A program made the position numbers and the translations under genes. A stretch of DNA of 64,000 nucleotides. It comes from Flaviaesturariibacter aridisoli. GTDB lineage: Bacteria; Bacteroidota; Bacteroidia; Chitinophagales; Chitinophagaceae. Positions 34,230 to 42,103 of the stretch are shown piece by piece. The notes beneath the pieces were generated by a model, which saw only the letters and a list, made by a program, of their open reading frames with translations, was not told where the DNA came from and made no database searches. The stretch is from the NCBI RefSeq assembly GCF_004343705.1, contig NZ_SKFH01000018.1, positions 1 through 64,000 on the forward strand, given 5' to 3'. Every line of letters starts with the position of its first letter. Position 1 is the first letter of the stretch.

Positions 34230-35795
34230 TCAGTTTAACGTGTTTTTGAATAAGGGTTTCCGTGTTTCGCCGTTCTTGTTGAAGTAGATCTCGCTGAAGT
34301 TTTTTACCTCCTGCTCACTGGTGCGTCGATAGAAGCGGGCGGCGTCCACATCGGCCACCCGGCGGAAGCCGCAGGCTTCCATCAGTTCGCGCGTGGCGGC
34401 GATGCTGTTGCGGTGAAAGTGGTAAATGCGCACGGCCTTGTCGGCGGGGTCGAGGCCCTTGTAGAGGGCGGGGTTCTGCGTGGCCACGCCCACGGGGCAG
34501 CGGCCGCTGTCGCATACCAGCGCCTGGATGCAGCCGAGGGCCATCATCATGCCCCGGGCGCTGTAGCACACCGAGGCCCCGAGCGCCATCGCCTTGAGCA
34601 TATCGAAGCCGGTGATGATCTTGCCCGCAGCGATGACCGTGATGTGCTGGGCCAGGCCGTAGTGTGTCAGGGTCTGGTGCACGAAGGCCAGTGCCTCGTA
34701 AAGAGGCATGCCCAGGTGGTCGGTAAACTCCAGCGGTGCCGCGCCGGTGCCGCCTTCGCCGCCATCCACCACGATAAAATCGGGAATCAGCCCGCTGGCG
34801 GAGATGGCTTCGCAGATGTCTACGAACTCCTGCCGGGCGCCGATACAGAGCTTGAAGCCGACAGGTTTGCCGTCGCTCAACTCGCGGAGCAGTTGCAGGA
34901 ATTCCACGAGGCCTTCGGCCGAATCGAACTCGGTGTGCCGCGCCGGTGAATGCACGGTGCTGCCGGCTTCCACGAGGCGGATGGCGGCGATCTCGGGCGT
35001 GTTCTTCGCAGCCGGCAGGATGCCGCCATGGCCTGGCTTGGCGCCCTGCGACAGCTTCAGCTCGATCATCTTCACCTGTGGTCGCAGCGCGTTCCTGCGA
35101 AAGGCCAGCGCGTTGAAGCGCCCGGTAGCATCGCGGCAGCCGAAGTACCCCGTACCGATCTGCCAGATGAGGTCCCCGCCCTTCAGGTGGTGGTCGCTGA
35201 TGCCTCCTTCGCCCGTATTATGGGCAAAGCCGCCAAGCCGCGCACCTTCGTTCAGGGCCGCGATGGCGGTCTTGCTGAGCGCTCCGAAGCTCATGGCGCC
35301 GATGTTGTAAATGCTGGCACTGTAGGGTTGCAGGCACTGCGCGTTGCCTATGCGCACACGCAGGTCTTTTTCGGAGATGACCGCCGGGTACAGCGAGTGG
35401 GCGGCCCATTCGTAGCCCGGCGCCGAGGGGTTGGCCTGCATACCGAAGGCGACGGTTTGCCGCTGGTTCTTTGCCCGCTGGTACACCACCGAGCGCTGCC
35501 GCCGGTTGAAGGGCTTTCCATCGAGGTCCGACTCGAAAAAGTATTGCCGCAGCTCGGGCCGGATGGATTCGAGCAGGTAGCGCAGGTGGCCGAGCAAAGG
35601 ATAGTTGCGCGTTACGGTATGGCGTTTTTGCAAGGCGTCGTACCCTGCGATAACGAGTAACGGAACAAAGAGCACCAACCACCCATAAGCGCCGGGATGG
35701 CCCAGGAGCGCCCGGGCCAGGAGCAGCGCTGAAACGGTGCTGAGCACCAACAAAATAAGGGTACGGGCCGAAGGCCGCAGGAGTTCTTTCCTCAT
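34230..35795 (-). CDS. FMN-binding glutamate synthase-family protein
   Basis: The 521-residue protein has two N-terminal hydrophobic segments (about 10-50). A GltB-like FMN/Fe-S synthase domain follows, with NIGAMSFGALSK, PGHGGILPA, VDGGEGGTGAAPLE and the cysteines around CDSGRCPVGVATQNP. It lacks the glutamine amidotransferase domain of classical GltB, so it is the short form whose physiological ammonia source and electron donor are unclear. Its place next to metal-resistance genes is common for accessory regions, but no role there can be shown. Confidence 0.88.
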   Translation of the reverse strand: MRKELLRPSARTLILLVLSTVSALLLARALLGHPGAYGWLVLFVPLLVIAGYDALQKRHTVTRNYPLLGHLRYLLESIRPELRQYFFESDLDGKPFNRRQRSVVYQRAKNQRQTVAFGMQANPSAPGYEWAAHSLYPAVISEKDLRVRIGNAQCLQPYSASIYNIGAMSFGALSKTAIAALNEGARLGGFAHNTGEGGISDHHLKGGDLIWQIGTGYFGCRDATGRFNALAFRRNALRPQVKMIELKLSQGAKPGHGGILPAAKNTPEIAAIRLVEAGSTVHSPARHTEFDSAEGLVEFLQLLRELSDGKPVGFKLCIGARQEFVDICEAISASGLIPDFIVVDGGEGGTGAAPLEFTDHLGMPLYEALAFVHQTLTHYGLAQHITVIAAGKIITGFDMLKAMALGASVCYSARGMMMALGCIQALVCDSGRCPVGVATQNPALYKGLDPADKAVRIYHFHRNSIAATRELMEACGFRRVADVDAARFYRRTSEQEVKNFSEIYFNKNGETRKPLFKNTLN

Positions 35796-35996
35796 GGGGA
35801 AGGATTTTAAATTGTGGGAATAAAAAAAGCGACGCGGAAATGCCAGGCTGCGCGGTACCGTTAGCCACCGCGGGCTGCGGGCTTCATGGCTCCTCCGATC
35901 CGTCCATCGCGAAAGGACGCATACACGGGACCGGTAGGCAGATAGGATCAGGAAAAAAGTAGAAGCCGGTTATAACGGCGGCAGGTGCCTGGCGCA

Positions 35997-36155
35997 TCAG
36001 GCCGCCGGCTTAAAGATCTTAAAGCTGGAGATATAGTACAGGTCGGTACAAAAAGGACAAAACTCCGGGAACGACCAGGTATAGCAATCCTCGAGGTCGA
36101 GCACGAGACGTCGTACGGCAGGTGCGGTGGATTGATATGAAAAATTCGTGGCCAC
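35997..36155 (-). CDS. 52-residue peptide, member A of a divergent homologous pair
   Basis: The GTG start at 36155 gives exactly 52 residues, the same length as the plus-strand homologue at 36309. From residue 18 to the end the two share 24 of 35 positions, with VLDL, DCYTWSFPEF, PFC and a trailing S-S, K, F. This copy has Cys at 24, 33 and 36, the last two as CPFC; the homologue has only 24 and 36. A TAAGTTTG box lies exactly 5 nt upstream, as in the homologue. The N-terminal 17 residues differ. There is no signal peptide, GG cleavage site or modification enzyme nearby. I do not recognise the family. Confidence 0.75.
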   Translation of the reverse strand: MATNFSYQSTAPAVRRLVLDLEDCYTWSFPEFCPFCTDLYYISSFKIFKPAA

Positions 36156-36160
36156 GGATA

Positions 36161-36168
36161 CAAACTTA
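36161..36168 (-). promoter_or_regulatory. -7 promoter element TAAGTTTG of peptide A
   Basis: An exact TAnnTTTG match lies 5 nt (TATCC) before the GTG start. Its sequence and spacing are identical to those of the element before peptide B. Confidence 0.6.
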
Positions 36169-36295
36169 GTTGAAAACCCGGAACGGTTGGCCACGCAGCA
36201 GCGGTGCCCCTCCCCTTTCGGACCGTTGATGGGCGCGTCGGCCTTGATTTAACTTTTTGTAAACCAGAGAGCGGCGCCCCTATCGGTTCCCGGCT

Positions 36296-36303
36296 TAAGT
36301 TTG
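36296..36303 (+). promoter_or_regulatory. -7 promoter element TAAGTTTG of peptide B
   Basis: An exact TAnnTTTG match lies 5 nt (CAGCA) before the ATG at 36309. It fixes that start against upstream in-frame ATGs. Confidence 0.6.
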
Positions 36304-36308
36304 CAGCA

Positions 36309-36467
36309 ATGGCAATGACCAGCCTCCATATAAAACCCGCAGTGATCGTTCCGGACCCCGTCTTGGACCTGAGCGACTGTTATACCTGGTCGTTCCCTGA
36401 ATTCCTCCCCTTCTGCTCCGAGCTTTTCTACTACTCGAGCCTCAAGAGCTTTCGCGCTATCGCCTGA
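36309..36467 (+). CDS. 52-residue peptide, member B of a divergent homologous pair
   Basis: The 52 residues align without gaps to the minus-strand peptide at 35997-36155. The conserved C-terminal two thirds contain VLDL, DCYTWSFPEF, PFC, then L, Y, S-S, K and F. Codon usage differs between the copies at many synonymous sites, so the duplication is old and the protein sequence is under selection. Aromatic residues are dense in the conserved part. Cys24 and Cys36 are conserved. The N-terminal 17 residues are not, which is the reverse of a typical leader/core precursor peptide. Function is unknown. Confidence 0.75.
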   Translation: MAMTSLHIKPAVIVPDPVLDLSDCYTWSFPEFLPFCSELFYYSSLKSFRAIA

Positions 36468-36516
36468 GCAACGCGCTCCCTTCTGCCCTCTCACATTTAC
36501 TTACTAAAACAGCGTC

Positions 36517-36699
36517 ATGCACCGAAACTCCAGGGAAGTTTCTGTGTCCGGCACGGTCACCCTAATGCTGGTCCTGGTCAACGGGACGATCCTGGCGGCG
36601 GGGCTTACCGACAACAGGGCCTGGTACAAGCTCTTGCTCTTCACCCTGCCCGCCCTGCTCATCGCCCTTATTGCCGGAAGCAGAATGCGTAGCCGCTGA
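36517..36699 (+). CDS. small membrane protein, two predicted helices
   Basis: The 60-residue frame has hydrophobic segments at about 10-29 and 38-54, separated by a short polar turn (TDNRAWYK), and a basic end (RMRSR), as expected for a two-helix inner-membrane protein. It follows peptide B by 49 nt on the same strand and precedes the next small gene by 84 nt, so the three could form one unit. I do not recognise a family. Confidence 0.55.
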   Translation: MHRNSREVSVSGTVTLMLVLVNGTILAAGLTDNRAWYKLLLFTLPALLIALIAGSRMRSR

Positions 36700-36783
36700 A
36701 TGCCGGCGCGCTCCCAAAAACAAAACAGGCGTTGCCCCCACCGCTATTGGCGGAACTGCAGCACCCACAAAAAACAAACAGAC

Positions 36784-37212
36784 ATGAACCCACTACTCAC
36801 CCGGTTTCAGGAAGCGGCCCGCCGCCATGGGTTGGGCTGCCCCTGCCCCGAAATACTAAAAACCGGCGTCCTCGGACTGGATGCGCTCAAGCGCCGGCTG
36901 TTGTGGCTTTTCCAACCGGCAACGGGCGCGCCGCAGGAGCAGGTCATTGCCCTCGACGCCCTCAGCGCCTGCTCCATCAGGAAAGATTACAGCGGCATCC
37001 GTCCGGGATCGCTGCCGGCCCGACGGCTGGACGAATACCTGCTCCGCACCTACCTGCACCTCGAAGGAAGCACCGCGGCCGAAAGCGCCGAGATCCCTTT
37101 TTACGACAGCAAGTGGAACCTGTACCGCGACGCGGCACCGGCGGAGCGCACTGCCCGGCACTGGGCAGGCCTGATCGCGCCCCTGCTGGAACCGACGACC
37201 CGAAGGGCCTGA
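36784..37212 (+). CDS. conserved-looking small soluble protein of unknown function
   Basis: The 142-residue protein has the strings GLGCPCPEILKTGVLGLDAL, SACSIRKDYSGIRPGSL and LDEYLLRTYLHLEG, and ends with a short IPFYDSKWNLYRD segment. The helical pattern and the Cys-x-hydrophobic-(R/K)-K-x-Tyr string recall short uncharacterised proteins I associate with Bacteroidota, but I cannot name a family. There is no signal peptide. An intrinsic terminator follows about 100 nt downstream. Confidence 0.65.
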   Translation: MNPLLTRFQEAARRHGLGCPCPEILKTGVLGLDALKRRLLWLFQPATGAPQEQVIALDALSACSIRKDYSGIRPGSLPARRLDEYLLRTYLHLEGSTAAESAEIPFYDSKWNLYRDAAPAERTARHWAGLIAPLLEPTTRRA

Positions 37213-37309
37213 GGCGCCGGCAAAATAAAACGTAGTAGCAAGATGGTTGGTTTCTTCTTGATTACACGGCCAGTGCTTTGCCACGGGCACGGCCGAGTGT
37301 GTGTTGACG

Positions 37310-37336
37310 AGCCCCGGTTTCTACCGGGGCTTTCTT
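37310..37336 (+). terminator. intrinsic terminator after the small-gene cluster
   Basis: The perfect 9-bp stem AGCCCCGGT/ACCGGGGCT with a TTCT loop is followed by TTCTTG on the plus strand. Confidence 0.7.
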
Positions 37337-37356
37337 GTGCCCTTGCGCAGCACTTG

Positions 37357-37893
37357 TCAATCGGCAAAAGACCACCCGAAAAAATACCAGGCGCTTGCGG
37401 TTTCGAGCCAGTAGCGCTTGTCGTTCCATTCGTTGGCAAAAGCACGTGCCTGGAGCAGTTCTTCCTGGAGGAATGGGACAGTGAGCGGGACGGGCAACCC
37501 GTTCCGGTGCAGGCTGCTTTCCGGGCTGCTGAGGATCTCTGAAAAAAGCGAAGTGAGGACGGCCCGGGCGTCTTCCGTAGAAATACGGTGCAGCAGCGGA
37601 CCCGACACGCAGCCATAGGCCAGCAGCCGGTCGAAAAAGGCCCCGCCCCCGGGATATTCCGGGCCAGCTACTGCCAAGGCAGGATCGGCGGCGAGCATCC
37701 GCTGGAAAACATACAGCAGCGCCGCGTCTTCGTCCGGCGCAACCGACTTCGCGAGGCTTACCAGCAACGGGCTGCCGAGGTAATCATCATTGGTGCCGAA
37801 CCGGTATTCCACGGCCGCCTGGGCGTTGCCGTCGGCCAGCAGGGCGGGGATGCGACCGGCCATCTGGCGGGTAAAAAGTGCTTCGAGATCCAT
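37357..37893 (-). CDS. helical protein of unknown function
   Basis: The 178-residue soluble protein is rich in Ala, Leu and acidic residues, with no signal peptide and no recognisable motif. Its mostly helical pattern ends with ASAWYFFGWSFAD. It lies 56 nt downstream of the TlpA-like gene in the same direction, so it may be co-transcribed. I do not recognise a family. Confidence 0.6.
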   Translation of the reverse strand: MDLEALFTRQMAGRIPALLADGNAQAAVEYRFGTNDDYLGSPLLVSLAKSVAPDEDAALLYVFQRMLAADPALAVAGPEYPGGGAFFDRLLAYGCVSGPLLHRISTEDARAVLTSLFSEILSSPESSLHRNGLPVPLTVPFLQEELLQARAFANEWNDKRYWLETASAWYFFGWSFAD

Positions 37894-37949
37894 CAGGGCT
37901 ACAAGGTATCGCAGGAAGCGTTCGCCGAAAGCATGCGTCCGGCAATTGC

Positions 37950-39044
37950 CTATTGCCCGGCCTTCCCTCCCAGGAAGTCCTGCAGTTCTTGCGGCGTAAC
38001 ATCTTTCTTCCGGATAACGCCTTTTTCATCCAGCAGGAAGTTGGAGGGAAACACCCGAACGTTGATCCGGTCCGCCTCCACGCCATTCACATCCAGGAAC
38101 TGCGGCCAGTCCATTCCCACCGTTTCGATCGCTTTGCGCCAGTCGCCGCGGTGTTCCTCTTTGTCTACCGAAATACCAAGAAAAGCGACGCCTTTGTCTT
38201 TCACCTGCCTGTAAACCTCCTTCCAGGCGGGCGCCTGCTCCAGGCAGGGGCGGCAATGGGAATACCAGAATTCTACAAGGGTGTACCGGTGCGTGGCGGT
38301 GGTGGTGGCGATAGAGAGGGCGGGCTGCACGAGCAGTTCCGGGAACGCCTTCCCTACCACCAGCGTCAGTTCTTTTTCCAGGTCCCGGGCGAAGGCGCGC
38401 CAGGTATTCGAGCGTTTCACAGCAGCGGAAAAAAGCGCGGTATTGGCCAGTAGGCTGCGCTTATCGTCGTCGGTACGCGCCTGGCTTACATCCAGCACGA
38501 GGTCCCAAAGGGCGACATACGAATCCGGATGGGCGGCGATGTAGCTTTTCATCAGTCGCTGTTTGGCCGGCAGGTCGGGCACCGCGCCGGTCACGGTATC
38601 CACCACGCTGCTGTAAAACTTCCGCAGGCGCCGGTATTCGCGGTCGGCAGCGGAGCGGAAGTTGGGGCGCAGGGCCTTGTGTGTTTCGAGGTCATCCACT
38701 TCTATCTGAACCGGCCCGCCCTCGATAAAATAGTAATAGGAAACAGGCGCCGATTTCTTTTCGGCGTCAAAGTAAAAAACGCACAGCGGGTGCGGGTAGC
38801 GCAGCGTGCCGGCGCGGGCAAAGCGGGCATCCACCACCTCTACGGTCGGGTTCGGGTTGGGCAGCGAATCTCCCGGCCGCAACGCGTAGGAGAAATCATT
38901 GTAGTACACCGGGTACACGCCCACCATCACACCCAGCTTTCGGTGGTTGTAAAAATCAGAGCGGCCGCTGATGGTAAAAGTCTTTTGCTGGCCCTGCGCA
39001 AGGAAGGGCAACAAGGCGAGCAGGAGCAGGAATGGGGAATGCAT
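37950..39044 (-). CDS. exported TlpA-like thiol:disulfide oxidoreductase
   Basis: The 364-residue protein has a signal peptide (SPFLLLLALLPFLAQGQ) and an N-terminal region of about 220 residues resembling the DUF4369-type domain that often precedes thioredoxin domains in Bacteroidota. A C-terminal thioredoxin/TlpA domain carries the active site WYSHCRPCLEQAP and the later cis-Pro region VFPSNFLL. It probably reduces or exchanges disulfides in periplasmic or surface proteins. A CATCTTTG near-match to the promoter box lies about 27 nt upstream. Confidence 0.85.
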   Translation of the reverse strand: MHSPFLLLLALLPFLAQGQQKTFTISGRSDFYNHRKLGVMVGVYPVYYNDFSYALRPGDSLPNPNPTVEVVDARFARAGTLRYPHPLCVFYFDAEKKSAPVSYYYFIEGGPVQIEVDDLETHKALRPNFRSAADREYRRLRKFYSSVVDTVTGAVPDLPAKQRLMKSYIAAHPDSYVALWDLVLDVSQARTDDDKRSLLANTALFSAAVKRSNTWRAFARDLEKELTLVVGKAFPELLVQPALSIATTTATHRYTLVEFWYSHCRPCLEQAPAWKEVYRQVKDKGVAFLGISVDKEEHRGDWRKAIETVGMDWPQFLDVNGVEADRINVRVFPSNFLLDEKGVIRKKDVTPQELQDFLGGKAGQ

Positions 39045-39269
39045 GCAGTTGGGAGTTTATACAAAGATGCAAGCGACATTCTTTTTGCACACGCCCTTAC
39101 GCTTTCCATCGAATGGCCGAACAACCCGGTGATCAGCGCCCGGTAAGAAGCGGAGTGCGGCACTGCGTAGTTTTCCCTAACGATCTTTTTCAGGGACGAA
39201 TGCATCTTTCACCATAATTACCTTGCCCCGGCATGGTTTCCTTTGTGTTATACTGATGTTTTCGACCAT

Positions 39270-39288
39270 ATTGTATTATTTAAACAAT
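39270..39288. promoter_or_regulatory. candidate Crp/Fnr-type operator upstream of the regulator gene
   Basis: ATTGT and ACAAT form an inverted repeat with a 9-nt spacer, inside an AT-rich patch about 32 nt before the -7 box of the Crp/Fnr gene. It could be an autoregulatory site; the match to known Crp/Fnr consensus is partial. Confidence 0.3.
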
Positions 39289-39319
39289 GTTTTATGCTCC
39301 GATTCCGGGGCATTCCGGC

Positions 39320-39327
39320 TACCTTTG
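39320..39327 (+). promoter_or_regulatory. -7 promoter element TACCTTTG of the Crp/Fnr-type regulator
   Basis: An exact TAnnTTTG match lies 4 nt (CCGC) before the ATG at 39332. Confidence 0.65.
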
Positions 39328-39331
39328 CCGC

Positions 39332-40030
39332 ATGGCGGACCCTTCCTGTGACCTTTCGAGTTGTTTCCTGTGCCGGTTCTGCATCCCCGAGTGGAAGACG
39401 GCCCTCGCGGTGCACAAAACAACGATGGCGGTGAAGAAGGGAAAGACGCTCTTTCGCGAAGGCGACCCGGTAACCGGCATTTATTTCATCTACACCGGGG
39501 CCGTAAAGGTGCACAAACAATGGACGGAAGGCAAAGAGCTGATCCTGCGTTTTGCCAAAAGGGGCGACATCCTCGGCCACCGGGGGCTCCGCGACAAAGT
39601 GTACCCGGTTTCCACCACCACGCTGGAAGACAGCCGGTTTTGCTTTATCTCCACCGAATTCCTGGAAGCTACCCTGAAGACCAACCCCGCCTTCACCTAC
39701 GAAATGCTTTATTTCTACGCCGACGAGCTGCAGAAAGCAGAAAACCGGATGCGCAACCTCGCCCATATGGATGTGAAGGGCCGCATTGCCGAGGCCCTGC
39801 TGCAGCTGCATACGTTTTTCGGCAGCGATCCGGCGGGCACGATCGACGCCAAGATCAGCCGGCAGGACATCGCCTCCTACGCGGGCAGCACCTACGAAAC
39901 GGTGTTCAAGTTCTTCAACGAGCTGTCCGCGCAAGGCATCCTGTCTACGGAAGGCAAGAGCCTCCGGATCAACGATCCGTCGCGCTTGCGGGCCTTCGTA
40001 ACGGTCCAGGCACCGGCGTCCCACCAGTAA
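39332..40030 (+). CDS. Crp/Fnr-family transcriptional regulator with N-terminal Cys cluster
   Basis: The 232-residue protein has a cyclic-nucleotide-binding-like beta barrel (about 30-145), a dimer helix (ADELQKAENRMRN) and a winged helix with ISRQDIASYAGSTYETVFKF. The N-terminus carries CDLSSCFLCRFC, four cysteines in C-x4-C-x2-C-x2-C, reminiscent of the Fe-S cluster ligands of FNR but in a different spacing. It may sense oxygen, NO or redox state. The start at 39332 is set by the promoter box. The ClC channel gene follows 19 nt downstream and is probably in its operon. Confidence 0.87.
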   Translation: MADPSCDLSSCFLCRFCIPEWKTALAVHKTTMAVKKGKTLFREGDPVTGIYFIYTGAVKVHKQWTEGKELILRFAKRGDILGHRGLRDKVYPVSTTTLEDSRFCFISTEFLEATLKTNPAFTYEMLYFYADELQKAENRMRNLAHMDVKGRIAEALLQLHTFFGSDPAGTIDAKISRQDIASYAGSTYETVFKFFNELSAQGILSTEGKSLRINDPSRLRAFVTVQAPASHQ

Positions 40031-40049
40031 ATCCTTTTTTGCGATACCC

Positions 40050-41930
40050 ATGAATCCCCTCCAACCCGACCTCAGCAACCATATTCCCATCGCCGTATCC
40101 TTCGACCCCGGCCCGGATGCCGCGGCAGCGCCCCCGCAGCAGCGGGGCGACAAAAAGCGGCTGCTCTACATCAGCGCCCTGGCGGTGGCCATCGCGGCTG
40201 TTATCAGCGTGGTGGCGCGCCTGCTGGTGTACCTGATCAACCTCATCACCAACCTGTCGTTTCACCACCAGTTTTCCCTGACCGCCACCTCGCCCGCCAC
40301 GCACCACTACGGCGCCTTCGTCATTCTCATCCCGGCCATCGGCGGCGGGCTGGTGGGGCTGATGGCGCTGTACGGCTCAAAGGCCATCCGCGGTCACGGC
40401 ATCCCGGAAGCGATGGAGCAGATCCTGACCAACGAAAGCCGCATCCGTCCTTCGATTACCTACCTGAAGCCCCTATCGGCCGCCCTTTCGATCGGCACCG
40501 GCGGCCCTTTCGGCGCGGAAGGCCCTATCATTGCCACGGGCGGCGCCTTTGGCTCGATGATCGGGCAGGTGCTGAAGATCTCTTCGTACGAGCGCAAGAT
40601 CCTGCTGGCGGCGGGCGCGACTGCGGGCATGTCGGCCATATTCGGCAGTCCCATCGCGGCCATCTTCCTGGCCATTGAGCTGCTGTTGTTCGAGTTCTCC
40701 CCGCGCTCCATCATCCCGGTAGCGCTGGCCTGCATTACCGGCGCCGCGGGTCACCACTTCCTGTTCGAAGCCGGGCCGGCCTTTCCTGCACCGGCGATCG
40801 CCATCGCTGGCAACAGCGCCCTGGCGGTATACAGCGTCATCGGCCTCCTGTGCGGCGGACTCGCCGCGGGCATTACCAAGCTGCTGTACGCCATCGAAGA
40901 CGGCTTTGAAAAGCTCCCGATCCACTGGGCCTGGTGGCCGGCGCTGGGCGGATTGGTGGTGGGCCTCGTGGGCTACGTCGCTCCACATACCCTCGGCGTG
41001 GGTTACGAAAACATCAGTGCGCTGCTTTCGGGTAAGACGGCGCTGTATACCGTGATCGCACTGTGCGGCTTCAAGTTCCTCTCCTGGGCCGTAGCCCTCG
41101 GCAGCGGCACCTCCGGAGGCACGCTGGCGCCGCTGCTCACCATCGGCGGAGCGGCCGGCGCCCTCCTGGGCATGGCCGCACAGCACTTCTTTCCCGGCTC
41201 CGGCGTTACCATCACGCTGGCGGCGCTGGTGGGCATGTCGGCGCTCTTCGCCGGCGCTTCCCGGGCGCTGCTTACCTCCATCATCTTTGCCATTGAAACC
41301 ACGCAGCAATCCAATGCACTTCTGCCCCTGCTCGCGGCCTGCCTCGCCTCCTACGTGGTATCGTACCTGTTGATGAAGAATACCATCATGACCGAAAAGA
41401 TCGCCCGCCGCGGCGTAACCACGCCGCACGTGTACCAACCCGACCTGCTGGAGAACAAACGCGTGGGCGAGGTGATCGGGAAGGAAGGCCTGATCCTCAG
41501 CGGCAGCAGCACGCTGGAAGAAGTGCGCGAATGGCTCAAGAAGCATACGGATCAGCAGCAGAATTTTTACATCGTAGCAGACGCCGCCGGCGTATTCAAA
41601 GGCATCATCAGCTCTTCCAACCTCTTTAGCCTGCACCACCCCGGCGACACGAGCCTGGAGCAGCTGATCAAACGAAAACCCTTTGCCATCACCGAAAGCG
41701 AAAACCTGAAAACGGCCGTGGAAATGATGGCGCGCGAAAACCTCGACGTACTCGCGGTGATCGACCCGGCCACGCAGGTCGTGGCAGGAATGTTGTCGTA
41801 CAAAGATATCCTGTCGGTGTACCGCGACGCGTTCAGCGAGCACGAGGAAGCCGTGGCCATTTCGTTGAAGCAGCACAGCAAAAGGCTCTTGTTCCGCGTC
41901 CGCCCGAAGCTTCCCGCAGACCGGAAATGA
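40050..41930 (+). CDS. ClC-family chloride channel/antiporter with CBS domains
   Basis: The 626-residue membrane protein has the anion-pathway motifs of ClC proteins: GHGIPEA (for GSGIPE), GGPFGAEGPII (for GREGP) and GSGTSGGTLAPLL. About ten or more helices span residues 40-450. A C-terminal CBS pair (about 465-600), with DPATQVVAGMLSYKDIL, would bind an adenine nucleotide and gate transport. The gating Glu is in place in GAEGP, which favours a Cl-/H+ antiporter. It is the second gene of an apparent operon with the Crp/Fnr-type regulator. Confidence 0.92.
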   Translation: MNPLQPDLSNHIPIAVSFDPGPDAAAAPPQQRGDKKRLLYISALAVAIAAVISVVARLLVYLINLITNLSFHHQFSLTATSPATHHYGAFVILIPAIGGGLVGLMALYGSKAIRGHGIPEAMEQILTNESRIRPSITYLKPLSAALSIGTGGPFGAEGPIIATGGAFGSMIGQVLKISSYERKILLAAGATAGMSAIFGSPIAAIFLAIELLLFEFSPRSIIPVALACITGAAGHHFLFEAGPAFPAPAIAIAGNSALAVYSVIGLLCGGLAAGITKLLYAIEDGFEKLPIHWAWWPALGGLVVGLVGYVAPHTLGVGYENISALLSGKTALYTVIALCGFKFLSWAVALGSGTSGGTLAPLLTIGGAAGALLGMAAQHFFPGSGVTITLAALVGMSALFAGASRALLTSIIFAIETTQQSNALLPLLAACLASYVVSYLLMKNTIMTEKIARRGVTTPHVYQPDLLENKRVGEVIGKEGLILSGSSTLEEVREWLKKHTDQQQNFYIVADAAGVFKGIISSSNLFSLHHPGDTSLEQLIKRKPFAITESENLKTAVEMMARENLDVLAVIDPATQVVAGMLSYKDILSVYRDAFSEHEEAVAISLKQHSKRLLFRVRPKLPADRK

Positions 41931-42013
41931 GCAGCAACCGCCCATCAGTTTTCATCACCATAAAAACGAAAGCGATGAGCGCGCGAACAGGAGGCCAGCA
42001 CTTTATTTTCCCG

Positions 42014-42054
42014 GTAACCCATTCGCTCCTGTAACCCGCGCCGCCCGGGGTTAC
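42014..42054. repeat. two competing GTAACCC arms with one GGGTTAC arm
   Basis: GTAACCC occurs at 42014-42020 and 42031-42037, and its complement GGGTTAC at 42048-42054, so either of two mutually exclusive stem-loops can form. It lies in the gap between the ClC gene and the zincin gene and could be a transcription end of the former. Confidence 0.4.
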
Positions 42055-42103
42055 ATTCGCAGTACCGGCACCGCAACGGGTGCGGCGATAAAAACAGGAA
42101 CCC

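Noticed and set aside
35997-36467. Classical RiPP precursor pair
   Set aside because: No GG or GA cleavage motif and no YcaO, LanM, radical SAM, ATP-grasp or transporter gene nearby; the conserved part is C-terminal. Kept as an unassigned peptide family instead.
37243-37542. 99-codon plus-strand frame across the terminator
   Set aside because: It runs through a clear intrinsic terminator and then mirrors the minus-strand gene at 37357-37893.
38927-39205. 92-codon minus-strand frame overlapping the TlpA-like gene start
   Set aside because: Its 3' half overlaps the signal-peptide region of a convincing gene in another frame, and its composition (Ser, Cys, Ala) has no domain character.
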